A DNA stretch of 47,618 bases from Deltaproteobacteria bacterium (GTDB lineage Bacteria > Bdellovibrionota > Bdellovibrionia > Bdellovibrionales > Bdellovibrionaceae), in contig JAFLCC010000020.1 of assembly GCA_017302835.1 (NCBI GenBank), positions 1 through 47,618 on the forward strand, in the 5' to 3' direction. Of the stretch, positions 26,550 to 36,408 are shown one piece after another. The translations under genes were made by a program, and so were the position numbers. Each line of letters begins with the position of its first letter. The first letter of the stretch is position 1. The notes beneath the pieces are model-generated. The model saw nothing but the letters and a program-made list of their open reading frames with translations, did not search any database and was not told the origin of the DNA.

Positions 26550-28643
26550 CTATTGAAGTAAGGCTTTTCGAGAAAGCTTCACTCTTCCCGCCCTGTCCAC
26601 TTCCAAAACTTTGACATCAATCATGTCACCTTCTTTTAAAACATCAGTAACTTGACGAACTCGTTCATTAGAAATTTCAGAGATATGCAACAACCCCTGG
26701 GTATTTGGAAATATCTCCACAAAAGCTCCAAATTCAGCGATTTTGACAACTTTACCTTTATAGGTTTTTCCCACTTCGGCTTCAGCACAAATAGCATTGA
26801 TCATTTCAATAGCTTTTTTAGTAGCTTCAGGATCACTGGATGCCACATGGACAGTTCCATCATCTTCAATATCGATTTTAACTCCTGTAGCTTCAGTGAT
26901 TCCACGAATGACTTTTCCACCAGCACCGATAACTTCACGGATTTTGTCTGGTTTAATTTTAAGAGTTTCAATCCTTGGAGCGAAATCTGAAATTTGACCC
27001 CGCGAAACTTTAATTACTTTTTCCATTTCACCTAAAATATGAACTCTTCCCACGCGAGCCTGCTCTAACGCTTGCTCCATAACAGAAAAACTTACAGAAT
27101 CGATTTTAATATCCATCTGAAGTGCCGTGATCCCCGAAGTTGTTCCAGCTACTTTAAAATCCATATCTCCTAAGTAATCTTCATCGCCTAGGATATCCGT
27201 AAGAACCGCCACTCTTTCATTTTCTTTGATAAGTCCCATTGCAATTCCTGCAACATTGCCTTTAATATGAACTCCCGCATCTAGCAATGATAGAGTTGCT
27301 GAGCAGACCGTTCCCATAGAGCTCGACCCATTACTTTCAAGAACATCACTCACAATTCGAATCGTATAGGGGAATTGAGCATGATCAGGAATAACAGCCT
27401 TGATGGCTCTTTCAGCTAAATTTCCATGACCAATCTCTCTTCTTCCCTGCCCACCAAAGCGTCCAACCTCTCCAACAGAAAATGGAGGAAAATTGTAGTG
27501 TAATAAAAATTGTTTTTTCACATTTCCATGCAAGGAATCAATTAATTGTTCATCGTCTCCAGTACCTAAAGTTACTGTTCCCAAAACTTGAGTCTCTCCC
27601 CTTGTGAACAGCCCTGAGCCATGGGCTCGAGGTAAAATTCCAACTTCACAGGCAATAGGTCTAACCGTTTTTACATCCCTACCATCCATACGATAGCCGG
27701 TATCTAGAATCTGAGACCTCGCTACCTTGTACTTCACATCTTCAGCTAACACCGCAAGATCCTTAGCTCGCAAAGCTTTTAATTCCTTATCTGCTTCTGA
27801 CTCCACAAAGGTCTTTTTCAAAGAATCTACGGCCTCGGAAACAGCAGCATGTCTTTCGCTTTTTTCTTTAATTTTAAATGCAGAGGAAATTAATTCCGTC
27901 AATTTAGGCTCCACCTGAGCCTTAAAACCAGAATCAACTTGAGGCACTGAAAAAGATCTTTTCGTTTTTGAACCCGTCTTTTCCCTTAATTCATCCTGGG
28001 CATTTAGAAAGGGAATTAAAGCTTGATGAGCGAACCTTAGCGTCGCCATGGCATCTGATTCGCTGATGAATTTACATTCACCTTCAACCATCAAAATACC
28101 CTGTCTTGTTCCTGCCACAATTATATCCATATCTGATTTTTCAAGCTGCATGGGAGTAGGGTTTGCGATAAACTGCCCCTCCACACGTCCCACCTGAACA
28201 GAGGCTACAGGTCCGTCAAAGGGAATATCCGAAATATGCAAAGCAGAGCTTGCTCCTAAGGAAGATAAAACTTCAACTGGATAACTTCCATCGGCACTTA
28301 AAACGGTAGCAACTACTTGCGTTTCATTTCTATATCCCTCTGGGAACTTAGGTCGAAGAGGCCTATCGATGAGTCTTGCGATAAGAACTTGTTCGTTAGA
28401 GGGCCTACCCTCTCTTTTAAAGTACCCACCAGGAATTTTCCCTGTGGCATAGAACTTTTCAATATACTCTACGGTTAAAGGGAAAAAATCTAAGTTTGAG
28501 GCTTCTTTTTTAGAAACAACCGTTACTAAGACGATATTGTTTCCGCATGAAACTAAAACTGACCCGTCAGCTTGCTTTGCAAGTCTTCCGGTTTCGATGG
28601 TAATTTGCTTACCGCCGACAGAAGTGGTTACTGTCGTTTTCAT
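26550..28643 (-). CDS. pnp: Polyribonucleotide nucleotidyltransferase (PNPase)
   Basis: Phosphorolytic 3'-5' exoribonuclease of RNA turnover. The 697-residue protein has two RNase PH folds (first about 1-215; second about 305-540, with RAHGSGLFTRGETQ, GRREIGHGNLAERA and SNGSSSMGTVC), the linker alpha domain, then KH (about 551-610, IREVIGAGGKVIRGI) and S1 (about 620-690, GAFVEIFPNTQGLLHISEIS). The order rpsO-pnp is conserved in many bacteria. ATG 28641-28643 follows a GGAG; one codon upstream is a TTG. A hairpin follows the stop. Confidence 0.97.
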   Translation of the reverse strand: MKTTVTTSVGGKQITIETGRLAKQADGSVLVSCGNNIVLVTVVSKKEASNLDFFPLTVEYIEKFYATGKIPGGYFKREGRPSNEQVLIARLIDRPLRPKFPEGYRNETQVVATVLSADGSYPVEVLSSLGASSALHISDIPFDGPVASVQVGRVEGQFIANPTPMQLEKSDMDIIVAGTRQGILMVEGECKFISESDAMATLRFAHQALIPFLNAQDELREKTGSKTKRSFSVPQVDSGFKAQVEPKLTELISSAFKIKEKSERHAAVSEAVDSLKKTFVESEADKELKALRAKDLAVLAEDVKYKVARSQILDTGYRMDGRDVKTVRPIACEVGILPRAHGSGLFTRGETQVLGTVTLGTGDDEQLIDSLHGNVKKQFLLHYNFPPFSVGEVGRFGGQGRREIGHGNLAERAIKAVIPDHAQFPYTIRIVSDVLESNGSSSMGTVCSATLSLLDAGVHIKGNVAGIAMGLIKENERVAVLTDILGDEDYLGDMDFKVAGTTSGITALQMDIKIDSVSFSVMEQALEQARVGRVHILGEMEKVIKVSRGQISDFAPRIETLKIKPDKIREVIGAGGKVIRGITEATGVKIDIEDDGTVHVASSDPEATKKAIEMINAICAEAEVGKTYKGKVVKIAEFGAFVEIFPNTQGLLHISEISNERVRQVTDVLKEGDMIDVKVLEVDRAGRVKLSRKALLQ

Positions 28644-28660
28644 CAAAACTCCTTTTTCGA

Positions 28661-28930
28661 TTATTTTCTAATTTCTAAATCAACCAGAATTTGTTCATAT
28701 TTTTTAGCATCTGTTTTCTTTAGGTAGTCTAATAACTTTCTTCTACGGTTAACCGCTTTGATCAATCCCAACTGAGAGTGGTTATCCTTTTTGTGAGTTA
28801 GAAAATGACCTGAAAGGTGATTTATCTTCTCGGTTAAAAGCGCTACTTGAACTTCTGATGACCCTGTGTCATTTGCATGCCTTCGAAAGCCTGATAGAAT
28901 TTGTTCTTTTACTGATTTATGGACTGCCAT
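28661..28930 (-). CDS. rpsO: Ribosomal protein uS15
   Basis: Small-subunit protein binding the 16S rRNA central domain. From ATG 28928-28930 it is 89 residues, the usual size; hallmark segments are [21 protein letters not shown] and [18 protein letters not shown]. An AGGAG stands 7 nt before the ATG. The alternative upstream start at 28975 gives a non-homologous extension and is rejected. pnp follows 17 bp downstream. Its leader is rich in hairpins. Confidence 0.97.
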   Translation of the reverse strand: MAVHKSVKEQILSGFRRHANDTGSSEVQVALLTEKINHLSGHFLTHKKDNHSQLGLIKAVNRRRKLLDYLKKTDAKKYEQILVDLEIRK

Positions 28931-28954
28931 TAAAGTCTCCTTTTGATTGATTAA

Positions 28955-29087
28955 ACCCTTTTTTAGGGTCCTCATTCCTAATTAGGAACGAAAAAATGTT
29001 GTTAGATTTTTTAAAGTCTTCGCTTTTAGTAATAGCCTCATGAAGGTCATGGCTGACCCAAAAAAAGCCCTAAAAAAGACTTTAAAA
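28955..29087 (-). promoter_or_regulatory. Structured leader upstream of rpsO, possible S15 autoregulatory RNA
   Basis: Upstream of rpsO on the minus strand are an ACCCT/AGGGT hairpin (28955-28969), a 14-bp palindrome TTCCTAATTAGGAA (28975-28988), a perfect 10-bp inverted repeat whose arms are 29009-29018 and 29078-29087, and inside it GGTCA-N4-TGACC (29045-29058). S15 autoregulates via leader RNA in several bacteria using unrelated structures, so this is a plausible new example. No promoter is convincingly placed; TTGACC-17-TAAATC (29131-29103) is weak. Confidence 0.35.
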
Positions 29088-29164
29088 CTTAAATAAGTCA
29101 TTGATTTATCTTTATTTAATTATTAGGTCAATAATAATATTCTTAGATTGATTTAAATATAATA

Positions 29165-30484
29165 TTAATCTTTTTGACAATAGTATTGGAGGCCATAGTT
29201 GCCTACATCCAAAGCCTTTTTTAAGTAAACTTCATTTCCTTCCACCCTATCAATTTCAATTGGATTTGTTGAATCTGAAGAAATTTCAATATCTAACTTT
29301 CCGTCTCCATCCTTGTCTTTAGGCTCACACTCAAGCATTATGACTTTAACTAGGTCTTGAACTTTTTTCCCTATAGAGTTCAATTGTGACCCGTAATCAT
29401 TCTCGCAAACACTGCCAATGATTCCCTTTGTTATATTTGAAAGAAAACTATAAACCTTCCCATAATTTTCATTATTGTTCATTTTCAAACAGATCTCATC
29501 CCCATCTTTTACAATAATGGAATGAAACTGGAACTTTTTGTCTCCCCAATTTGTTGCCAGATATTTCATTAGCTCGCCTGGTTTATTCTTTTTATTTATC
29601 ACAGGTTTCCCCAGATCATCTTCCCATGGAGATTCATCTGCATCACTGATAACAATCACATTAAAAGTACTCCCAGCTCGCAACAGCTTGCTTGTTCTTT
29701 TTAGATCTCTTTCAAGGAATCGGTACGTTGCAAAAATTCCTTGCTCATAAATAGAACCAAGTTCCGTTCTTTGAATCGTTTCTCCAAAAGCCTGCTCGAC
29801 TGCACTTTTCTCCATCTTTGAATTAAGGATATAGGTACTTAGGGAATTAAATTTCAAAAGTTTTCCATCACTAGTTAGAGAATAGGGATCATCCACGTCT
29901 GTTGTCACGATACCCATTTGCCAGTCAAGTCCATTGATAGAATTGATAAATGTAGAAACTCTTTCTGCCATATTTTTTTGTTCAAACTTCATCGATACAG
30001 AGTTGTCCACAACGAAAAGAATATCTACCTTTTCAGGTGCATTCACTTTTAAACTCAAAGATTTTTTTTCAAAGCTTTTAGGAACTGGAGGATTCACGAC
30101 TACTGGTGGAGGCACCACTGGAGGTGTGACCACCACTGGGGGAGGAGGAGAAGGAGTCGCGACCGGTGGGGATACTGTTGCTGGAGGAACGACTGTTGCT
30201 GGAGGAGGTGACACAGCAGGAGGAGGTGACACAGCAGGAGGAGGTGACACAGCAGGAGGAGGTGACACAGCAGGAGGAACGACAACCGGTATAGTTGCCC
30301 CAGGACCAGGAAGAGGTTCTGGATCTGAATGGGGCGATCCAGAAGAAGAATTATCATCAGCATTAATGGTCGTATTATTTTTTTTTAATTCAATATCTCC
30401 TCGTTGCCCGCAATTGTTAAAAGCTAAATTAAGGAAGACAAATAGAACTGTTATTTTGGCTAGTCTTATATTTTTTGTTTTCAT
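29165..30484 (-). CDS. von Willebrand factor A-domain lipoprotein-like exported protein
   Basis: A 439-residue exported protein. From ATG 30482-30484 the signal-like segment ITVLFVFLNLAFNNC ends at a Cys, suggesting a lipoprotein, although the lipobox (FNNC) is not canonical. A disordered Ser/Pro-rich region with SPPPAV repeats (about residues 50-125) links it to a VWA domain holding a MIDAS motif (DNSVSM within LFVVDNSVSMKFEQ), and a second acidic cluster (ISDADESPWEDD). VWA domains bind ligands via a metal ion and often anchor surface complexes. The C-terminal DKDGDGKLDIEISSD resembles a Ca-binding loop. The ribosome-binding site is weak. It interrupts the truB-rpsO order. Confidence 0.7.
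   Translation of the reverse strand: MKTKNIRLAKITVLFVFLNLAFNNCGQRGDIELKKNNTTINADDNSSSGSPHSDPEPLPGPGATIPVVVPPAVSPPPAVSPPPAVSPPPAVSPPPATVVPPATVSPPVATPSPPPPVVVTPPVVPPPVVVNPPVPKSFEKKSLSLKVNAPEKVDILFVVDNSVSMKFEQKNMAERVSTFINSINGLDWQMGIVTTDVDDPYSLTSDGKLLKFNSLSTYILNSKMEKSAVEQAFGETIQRTELGSIYEQGIFATYRFLERDLKRTSKLLRAGSTFNVIVISDADESPWEDDLGKPVINKKNKPGELMKYLATNWGDKKFQFHSIIVKDGDEICLKMNNNENYGKVYSFLSNITKGIIGSVCENDYGSQLNSIGKKVQDLVKVIMLECEPKDKDGDGKLDIEISSDSTNPIEIDRVEGNEVYLKKALDVGNYGLQYYCQKD
30201..30272 (-). repeat. Four 18-bp tandem repeats encoding SPPPAV
   Basis: Four identical copies of the 18-bp unit GGAGGAGGTGACACAGCA (plus strand), each encoding six residues of the Pro-rich linker of the VWA protein. 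Identity of the units indicates recent slippage; the period keeps the frame. It encodes the stalk-like segment between lipid anchor and VWA domain. Confidence 0.95.
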
Positions 30485-30544
30485 ACCTAGCTCGTCGGAA
30501 GGTAGAGCCAAAACATGACTAAAATTGGATAAAAATCAGAAATG

Positions 30545-31471
30545 CTAGACCATAGGCTTGCTTTTAAATACCTTTTTAATCCTTAAGTCTGGTTTATTCT
30601 GAACAATAGATATCAGCTCATTCTGAAAATGACAGAATATAAACTCTGCATTCACATTTAAATTGAGAAGTCTACTTTTCAAATCATAGCTCAAAAGTCC
30701 ATTTTCCATAGGCACAATGTCTTGAGGACTTAGGTTATAGATATAAAAAGATTGTACGAGTTCTTTTTGTTCAATGTAAGATTTGGGTTTTAGGTTTTTT
30801 CCTAGGTCATTTTCGATTTCCAATAAACTTTGCGATCTATCTATTGTGTATTTATCAATGGCTTCTCTTTTTAGATTTACTAAAGTGGCTCCCACGTTTA
30901 GCCGCTCACCCAATTGAAATATCCAGCTACGAATATAGCTACCCTTGCTACACCAAAGATCCAAACTTACACGAGGCGAACGGACCTTTATATTATCTAA
31001 ATCCCAAAAATTCATCGCCTTTTTGGGACCTAAAAAACTTTCCACTTCTAGTTCCTTTTTCTCTCTAGCCACTTCATACAATTTGACGCCATTTATTTTT
31101 TTTGCCGAGTACATTGGAATTTCAAATTCTTGAGGCCCCTGAAGACTTAACACACTCAACCTGATCATTTCTTCATTCAAAGAATCTATTGAATTTTGTT
31201 TTAAGATTTTTCCAGTGATATCCCAGGTATCCGTTTGGCAACCTAGCATCAACTCTAGAGAGTATTTTTTGTTCTCATTTCCCAGATAAGGTAAGAGTTT
31301 CACTGAAGGGCCTACAAGACACATTAAAAGACCCGTCGCCATAGGGTCCAATGTTCCCGTATGACCTATTTGTTTATCTTTGATTAACTTTCGAAGTTTA
31401 AAAACCACATCATGAGAGGTCATTCCCTGTTCTTTATGAATGAGAAAAGCTCCATTAAATATTCCAGGCAT
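30545..31471 (-). CDS. truB: tRNA pseudouridine synthase TruB
   Basis: Makes pseudouridine-55 in the T-arm of tRNAs. The 308-residue protein contains HKEQGMTSHDVV, the catalytic GHTGTLDPMATGLL (Asp in LDPMATG), and YSLELMLGCQTDTWDITGKI, then a PUA-like C-terminal region. rbfA is 5 bp upstream, so the two are coupled. Length matches family (about 300). Confidence 0.96.
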   Translation of the reverse strand: MPGIFNGAFLIHKEQGMTSHDVVFKLRKLIKDKQIGHTGTLDPMATGLLMCLVGPSVKLLPYLGNENKKYSLELMLGCQTDTWDITGKILKQNSIDSLNEEMIRLSVLSLQGPQEFEIPMYSAKKINGVKLYEVAREKKELEVESFLGPKKAMNFWDLDNIKVRSPRVSLDLWCSKGSYIRSWIFQLGERLNVGATLVNLKREAIDKYTIDRSQSLLEIENDLGKNLKPKSYIEQKELVQSFYIYNLSPQDIVPMENGLLSYDLKSRLLNLNVNAEFIFCHFQNELISIVQNKPDLRIKKVFKSKPMV

Positions 31472-31476
31472 TAAGG

Positions 31477-31905
31477 CTATTCTTCATCATTTTTAGTAGA
31501 AATTTGAGTCAAGATTTTATCGACTTGAATGACCTTATCGACGCTTTCATCATGATAAAATCTTAATTTTGGCACATATCTTAGCTTTAACTCCTTAGAA
31601 ATTTTATCTTGAAATTCAAAAGCATACTGATTCAGGAGCTCTGCCACTTCCTCCGAGGAAGAAATTTCTTCAGTCTCAACTTTCTCAATTCTTGGCCTTA
31701 GAGAATCCAGTTCTTCTTTATTCCACTTAGGCAAAGTTGAAATATAAACCTTAGCACTTCGTAAATCTGCAGCCATCATCACTTTGGTCACATTAACAAA
31801 TAAGCCCAGCGGTTGAGAAAAACCATGTATGAGATACATCCCCAAAACTGACTGAACTTCTTTTTCTACCCTTTGCACACGCCGATTATCGTTGGTGTTT
31901 TTCAT
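31477..31905 (-). CDS. rbfA: Ribosome-binding factor A
   Basis: 30S maturation factor needed for 16S 5'-end processing and cold adaptation. The 142-residue form starts at ATG 31903-31905, 11 nt after AAGGG; an ATG at 31926 inside infB's end adds seven residues and cannot be excluded. Typical sequence: RRVQRVEKEVQSVLGMYL, then VTKVMMAADLRSAKVYIS and KLRFYHDESVDKV. Lies between infB and truB, the standard order. It ends with an acidic tail. Confidence 0.93.
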   Translation of the reverse strand: MKNTNDNRRVQRVEKEVQSVLGMYLIHGFSQPLGLFVNVTKVMMAADLRSAKVYISTLPKWNKEELDSLRPRIEKVETEEISSSEEVAELLNQYAFEFQDKISKELKLRYVPKLRFYHDESVDKVIQVDKILTQISTKNDEE

Positions 31906-31918
31906 ACAAACTGAACCC

Positions 31919-34900
31919 TTAAGCATTTAGCTCTGCAGTCAATTCCCTAGCCACTTCTTCTTTAATAAAAGCTTCAATTTGATCACCGATTTTAACATCA
32001 TTAAAGTTTTCAATACCCACGCCGCACTCAAAACCTTGAGCCACTTCCTTAGCATCATCTTTGAATCGTTTTAATGAAGCCAATTTCCCTTCGTAAACTA
32101 TCTTTCCATCCCTGATAAGGCGAACTGAATTAGACCTTTGGACTTTTCCATCAATAACAAAACAACCTGCAATCGTTCCAAGTTTAGGAACATTGAAAAT
32201 ATTTCTAACCTCAACTCGACCCATCACCTTTTCAACAACATCTGGAGTCAACATTCCTGTCATGGCTTTTTTAATATCGTCCATTAACTCATAAACAATG
32301 GAATAGGTTCTGATTTCAATTCCAAATTGTTTCGCTTTGCTTTGCGCTCCTGTATCAGGCCTTACATTAAAGCCGATAATAATACCTTTTGAGGTATTTG
32401 CCAGTAAAACGTCTGACTCGCTGATGCCACCAACTCCTGCATGTAACACTCTGGTTTTAACTTCTTTTGTAGAAGCCTTAGCTAACATTCCTAAAATGGC
32501 CTCTAAAGACCCATGAACATCGGCTTTTAAAATAATCGCCAGTTCCTTCACATCACCTTTATTAACCTTAGAAAAAATATCTTCTAATGTTAATTTAGCT
32601 TTTCCAGATTGAGTCAACTTATCCGCATGTTCTTTTCTTATCGCAGCTACTTTTTCAGCTTGAACTTCACTTTCTACAACGTCAAATCTGTCACCAGCTG
32701 ATGGGGTTGTCTCCAAACCCAAAACTTCCACTGGCAAACCCGGGCCCATAGATTCGACTCGTTCGCCACGGTCGTTCATCAAACTCTTAATTTTTCCTTT
32801 AACCAAACCTGCAACAATGAATTGGCCCACTTTTACAGATCCATCTTTAACTAGAAGAGTCGCCACCGGACCCTTTCCTTTTTCCAGCTTAGATTCGATG
32901 ACAATACCTGTACCTGAACGCAAAGGATTGGCCTTAAGTTCCTGCATTTCCGCAACCAAAGTAATTTGCTCTAGTAACTCCTTGATGCCTTCTTTTTTCA
33001 ACGCAGACACTGGACAAAAAATAGTAGTACCACCCCATTCCTCCGGAACGAGTTCAAATTCTGTTAACTGCTGCTTGATTCTTTCAGGATTAGCTCCAGG
33101 TTTGTCCATTTTATTTATGGCCACAATGATGGGCACATTTGCTGCTTTTGCATGATTGATAGCTTCGGCAGTTTGAGGCATCAATCCATCATCCGCTGCA
33201 ACGACAATAATGGCAATATCTGTGGCGTTGGCTCCCCTGGCTCTCATTGCCGTGAAGGCCTCATGTCCTGGAGTATCTAAAAAGGTAATGGTTTTTCCAT
33301 CTTCTAGTTTCACATTATAAGCCCCAATGTGCTGAGTGATCCCACCCGCCTCACCTGAAGCCACATTGGCCTTCCTGATAACATCAAGCAAAGATGTTTT
33401 TCCGTGATCAACATGCCCCATGACCGTGACCACTGGAGGCCTGAACACCTTTTCTGCATTCATTTCTCCAAAAGCAGTTTCTCCTAAAAATTCATCCGCA
33501 GTTCTCAGAACATTTTGAGCTTCCCATCCAAATTCGGGAACAATCAAAGCGATGGTATCAAAGTCAAGCTCTGTACTCATGCTGGCCATCACTCCACTAG
33601 TCATTAGGGCTTTAGTTAATTGTGGAGCTTTGATTCCTAACTCATTGCAAACGTCAGATAATTTCATCGAACCATAAACTTTTAAAATTCTTTTCGAGGC
33701 TTTTGGTGTTGTAATTTGTGTTTGCAGGGCTTGTCTTTCAAGGGTTCCTTTTTTCTTCTTTGGTTGAAATACCATTTCCCGTTTTCTAAATTCAACAGCA
33801 TTAAACTCTTTAATCTCTTCTAACTCTTTTTCTTTTGGAGTCAGAGTCGGAGCTGCCCCTTCAAGTTTTTTGCTCTTTTTATCAAAATTCTTTTTACCCT
33901 TTTGATCGTCAGAATAATCTTCAATGATTGGCGCCGCTGGAGCCGCAACAAAACCAGCTCGGAGGCCTCTGTTTTGAACCCCTCCTGGCCTTGGCGCTGA
34001 AGAGGGTCTAACTCCACCACCACCGGGGATAAAACCGCCTGTTGAGCGATTAACAAAACCCTCTGGTCGGTACTCCCTTGGACCCGAACCTCCACCATAT
34101 TGGCCACCTGAAGATGGCGGGGCCTGCACCCTCGATAGGTCCATTCTTCCAACAATATTCCGCTTGGGTTGCATGGGCGTTGAATTTGAAGAAACTCCAC
34201 TGGCCCCAACAGAAACTTCTTTTTTTCTCGCCACGGGAACGGATGAACCTGGCACCGCAGCTGAGCCTGTCACTGAAGTCTTAGCTTCCACTTTAGGTTC
34301 TGCTTTAGGTTCTGCTTTAATTTCCGCTTTAACTTCCACACTTGGCTCAACAACAGATTCTGCTTTCAAATCAGAAGGTGTCTCTTTTTTAGGTTCAACC
34401 TTTTTAAGTTCAACTCTTGCTTCGATCTTATGATCTTTTTTAATTTCAGCAGTTAGCTCCGCTTTAGGTTCAGCCTTCATTTCCATTTGTTTTTCGGCAG
34501 GCTTGATTTTACTTGAATTAACAACCTCTGGAAATGGAGAGGTCACAGGTATTTTTTCATTTTCAAATTCAGGTTCAAGCTCACTCACTTCTGGTTTTGG
34601 AGTTACTTTTTTGATAATCCTTGCCGCTCCTGGCTTTGCTGGAGGTAACAACTCTTCTTCCGAATCCTTTGATTTCCTTCTGACCACTGTGGATTTTCCA
34701 TGAATATCTTTTGAAGTATCTGGCTCCACTTCAGTCACTTTTTTGGGAGTCACCTTACGAGTGGTTACTTTTTTAGGTTTATCCTCTGATTTCTTATCGT
34801 TGCCACGAAGTTTTAATCTGATTTGTTCTAAGACTTCTGGATCAAGTTCAGCCATATGACTTTTAACAGGAAAATGCCACTCACGGATTTTGTCCATAAG

Positions 34901-34957
34901 CGCCAGTGGAGTCATACCGATCTCTTTAGCAAACTCAAATACTTTTGGATTGGCCAC
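31919..34957 (-). CDS. infB: Translation initiation factor IF-2
   Basis: GTPase that brings initiator tRNA to the ribosome. The 1012 residues include an IF2N domain at the start ([20 protein letters not shown]), a very long Lys/Glu/Ala/Pro-rich linker (about 55-330, with repeats such as KAEPKAEP) and a Gly/Arg segment, a second IF2N-like domain (about 415-470), and the G domain with [16 protein letters not shown] (G1), [10 protein letters not shown] (G2), DTPGHEAF (G3), [10 protein letters not shown] (G4) and SALKKEG (G5). Domains II-IV follow, ending with [10 protein letters not shown]. The linker makes it one of the longer IF-2s. Located downstream of nusA. Confidence 0.97.
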   Translation of the reverse strand: MANPKVFEFAKEIGMTPLALMDKIREWHFPVKSHMAELDPEVLEQIRLKLRGNDKKSEDKPKKVTTRKVTPKKVTEVEPDTSKDIHGKSTVVRRKSKDSEEELLPPAKPGAARIIKKVTPKPEVSELEPEFENEKIPVTSPFPEVVNSSKIKPAEKQMEMKAEPKAELTAEIKKDHKIEARVELKKVEPKKETPSDLKAESVVEPSVEVKAEIKAEPKAEPKVEAKTSVTGSAAVPGSSVPVARKKEVSVGASGVSSNSTPMQPKRNIVGRMDLSRVQAPPSSGGQYGGGSGPREYRPEGFVNRSTGGFIPGGGGVRPSSAPRPGGVQNRGLRAGFVAAPAAPIIEDYSDDQKGKKNFDKKSKKLEGAAPTLTPKEKELEEIKEFNAVEFRKREMVFQPKKKKGTLERQALQTQITTPKASKRILKVYGSMKLSDVCNELGIKAPQLTKALMTSGVMASMSTELDFDTIALIVPEFGWEAQNVLRTADEFLGETAFGEMNAEKVFRPPVVTVMGHVDHGKTSLLDVIRKANVASGEAGGITQHIGAYNVKLEDGKTITFLDTPGHEAFTAMRARGANATDIAIIVVAADDGLMPQTAEAINHAKAANVPIIVAINKMDKPGANPERIKQQLTEFELVPEEWGGTTIFCPVSALKKEGIKELLEQITLVAEMQELKANPLRSGTGIVIESKLEKGKGPVATLLVKDGSVKVGQFIVAGLVKGKIKSLMNDRGERVESMGPGLPVEVLGLETTPSAGDRFDVVESEVQAEKVAAIRKEHADKLTQSGKAKLTLEDIFSKVNKGDVKELAIILKADVHGSLEAILGMLAKASTKEVKTRVLHAGVGGISESDVLLANTSKGIIIGFNVRPDTGAQSKAKQFGIEIRTYSIVYELMDDIKKAMTGMLTPDVVEKVMGRVEVRNIFNVPKLGTIAGCFVIDGKVQRSNSVRLIRDGKIVYEGKLASLKRFKDDAKEVAQGFECGVGIENFNDVKIGDQIEAFIKEEVARELTAELNA

Positions 34958-35003
34958 GAATATTTATCCTTCCCTTTATACAGTAGTTCTAAAAACGACT
35001 TAT

Positions 35004-36389
35004 TTACTCTTCTTTTTGAAGTTTTTGTAATTCTTCTTTTAATCTTTGATCAGCTTGTTCTTTTGCTGATGCATTTGGTTTAGTTTCTTTACTTACCTGT
35101 GCTGGTTTAGGCACAGGCGTACCCTCTTTTTCATATTTTTCAATAAGATCTTTGGCCGACTGAATCAGTTTGTCAGCTTTTTCTGGATCTTCATAGCCAG
35201 GAATACCCATCACTTCTTGAGTGGCTGCTGAGCACAAGGCTTGAAATGAGCCAAATCCAGATTGAAAAATATTTTGCGCCATTGTTTGAGTCATTCCAGG
35301 AATCAACATCAAATTGAAAATAGCTTCCGCTGTTCTTGATGAAGCCACCGCATCGGAAATAATATCAATTCTCCAGCCTGTAAGTTTGGCCGCTAACCTC
35401 ACATTCACGCCTCTTTTTCCAATCGCTAAACTCAATTGAGTATCTGGAACGACAATTTCAATTTCTTTATTTGTCTCATCTAAAAAAACTCTGGATATCT
35501 CTGCTGGAGCTAAAGCATTGCAAACAAATCTGGTAATGTCTTCATTCCAAGGAACAATATCAATTTTTTCACCTTTTAGCTCTTGCACTATATTCTGAAC
35601 TCGACTCCCTTTCATCCCAACGCAAGCTCCGACAGGATCCACAGATGAATCATTGGATCGAACAGCAATCTTGGCTCTCACTCCAGGCTCTCTCGCTGCC
35701 GATAAAATCTCGACAATTCCATCATAGATTTCGGGAACTTCCATTTCAAAAAGCTTAATAAGATACTCTTCGCTCGCCCTTGACATAATAATTTGTGGTC
35801 CTTTGGTTGTTTGACGGACTTCCATCAAAAACCCTTGGATCCTATCTCCTGGCTTATACTGCTCACCTGGAATTTGTTCTCGAGGAGGGATATGGGCCTC
35901 TGTTCGCCCGAGGTCCACGATCAAAGAACCTCTCTCTACTCTACGAGCAATACCTGAAGCGACTTCCCCTTTTCGCTGTTCAAACTCACTAAAAATAATA
36001 TCGCGCTCAGCATCCCGCACTTTTTGCAAAATAATTTGCTTAGCTGTTTGCGCAGCTATCCGACCTAAATCACCCACTTCCATTTTAATTCCAATGGAAT
36101 CATTAAGCTGAGCTTGAGGATCCAATTTTTTTGCTTCTTCTAGAGGAATTTCAACTTCTTCATCAATAAACTTTTCTTTTTCAACAACTTCTTTAAATTC
36201 AAATAATTCGACTTCCCCAGAATCTTCATTATAACTGGCTTCGATTTCTCTATAGGTTCCAAATTTCTTTCTGGCCGCCGTTAACAAGGCATCACAAACA
36301 GCATCCACAACAATTTGTTTTTCAATACCCTTATCTTTTCCAACGGCTTCAATAACTTTTGATAAATCAGTAAAAATATTTTCTGCCAT
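35004..36389 (-). CDS. nusA: Transcription termination/antitermination protein NusA
   Basis: RNA polymerase-associated elongation factor. The 461-residue protein has the N-terminal NTD (KVIEAVGKDKGIEKQIVVDAV), an S1 domain (about 135-200), and two KH domains with SSVDPVGACVGMKGSRVQNIV (residues about 250-270) and LSLAIGKRGVNVRLAAKLTGW (about 326-346), followed by one HhH-like segment (about 370-425, SGFGSFQALCSAATQEVMGIPG). It ends with a charged tail. Between rimP and infB, the standard order. A short leader precedes infB. Confidence 0.96.
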   Translation of the reverse strand: MAENIFTDLSKVIEAVGKDKGIEKQIVVDAVCDALLTAARKKFGTYREIEASYNEDSGEVELFEFKEVVEKEKFIDEEVEIPLEEAKKLDPQAQLNDSIGIKMEVGDLGRIAAQTAKQIILQKVRDAERDIIFSEFEQRKGEVASGIARRVERGSLIVDLGRTEAHIPPREQIPGEQYKPGDRIQGFLMEVRQTTKGPQIIMSRASEEYLIKLFEMEVPEIYDGIVEILSAAREPGVRAKIAVRSNDSSVDPVGACVGMKGSRVQNIVQELKGEKIDIVPWNEDITRFVCNALAPAEISRVFLDETNKEIEIVVPDTQLSLAIGKRGVNVRLAAKLTGWRIDIISDAVASSRTAEAIFNLMLIPGMTQTMAQNIFQSGFGSFQALCSAATQEVMGIPGYEDPEKADKLIQSAKDLIEKYEKEGTPVPKPAQVSKETKPNASAKEQADQRLKEELQKLQKEE

Positions 36390-36408
36390 AGTTCCTCTTC
36401 CTAATTTT

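Noticed and set aside
29934-30518. Open frame on the plus strand antisense to the VWA gene
   Set aside because: It reads as Gly/Thr-rich translation of the complementary Pro repeats; low complexity and no SD. The minus-strand VWA frame has clear domain motifs.
34078-34433. Plus-strand frames opposite infB
   Set aside because: They come from the Lys/Glu/Ala-rich linker read in antisense; no SD and no homology-like motifs.
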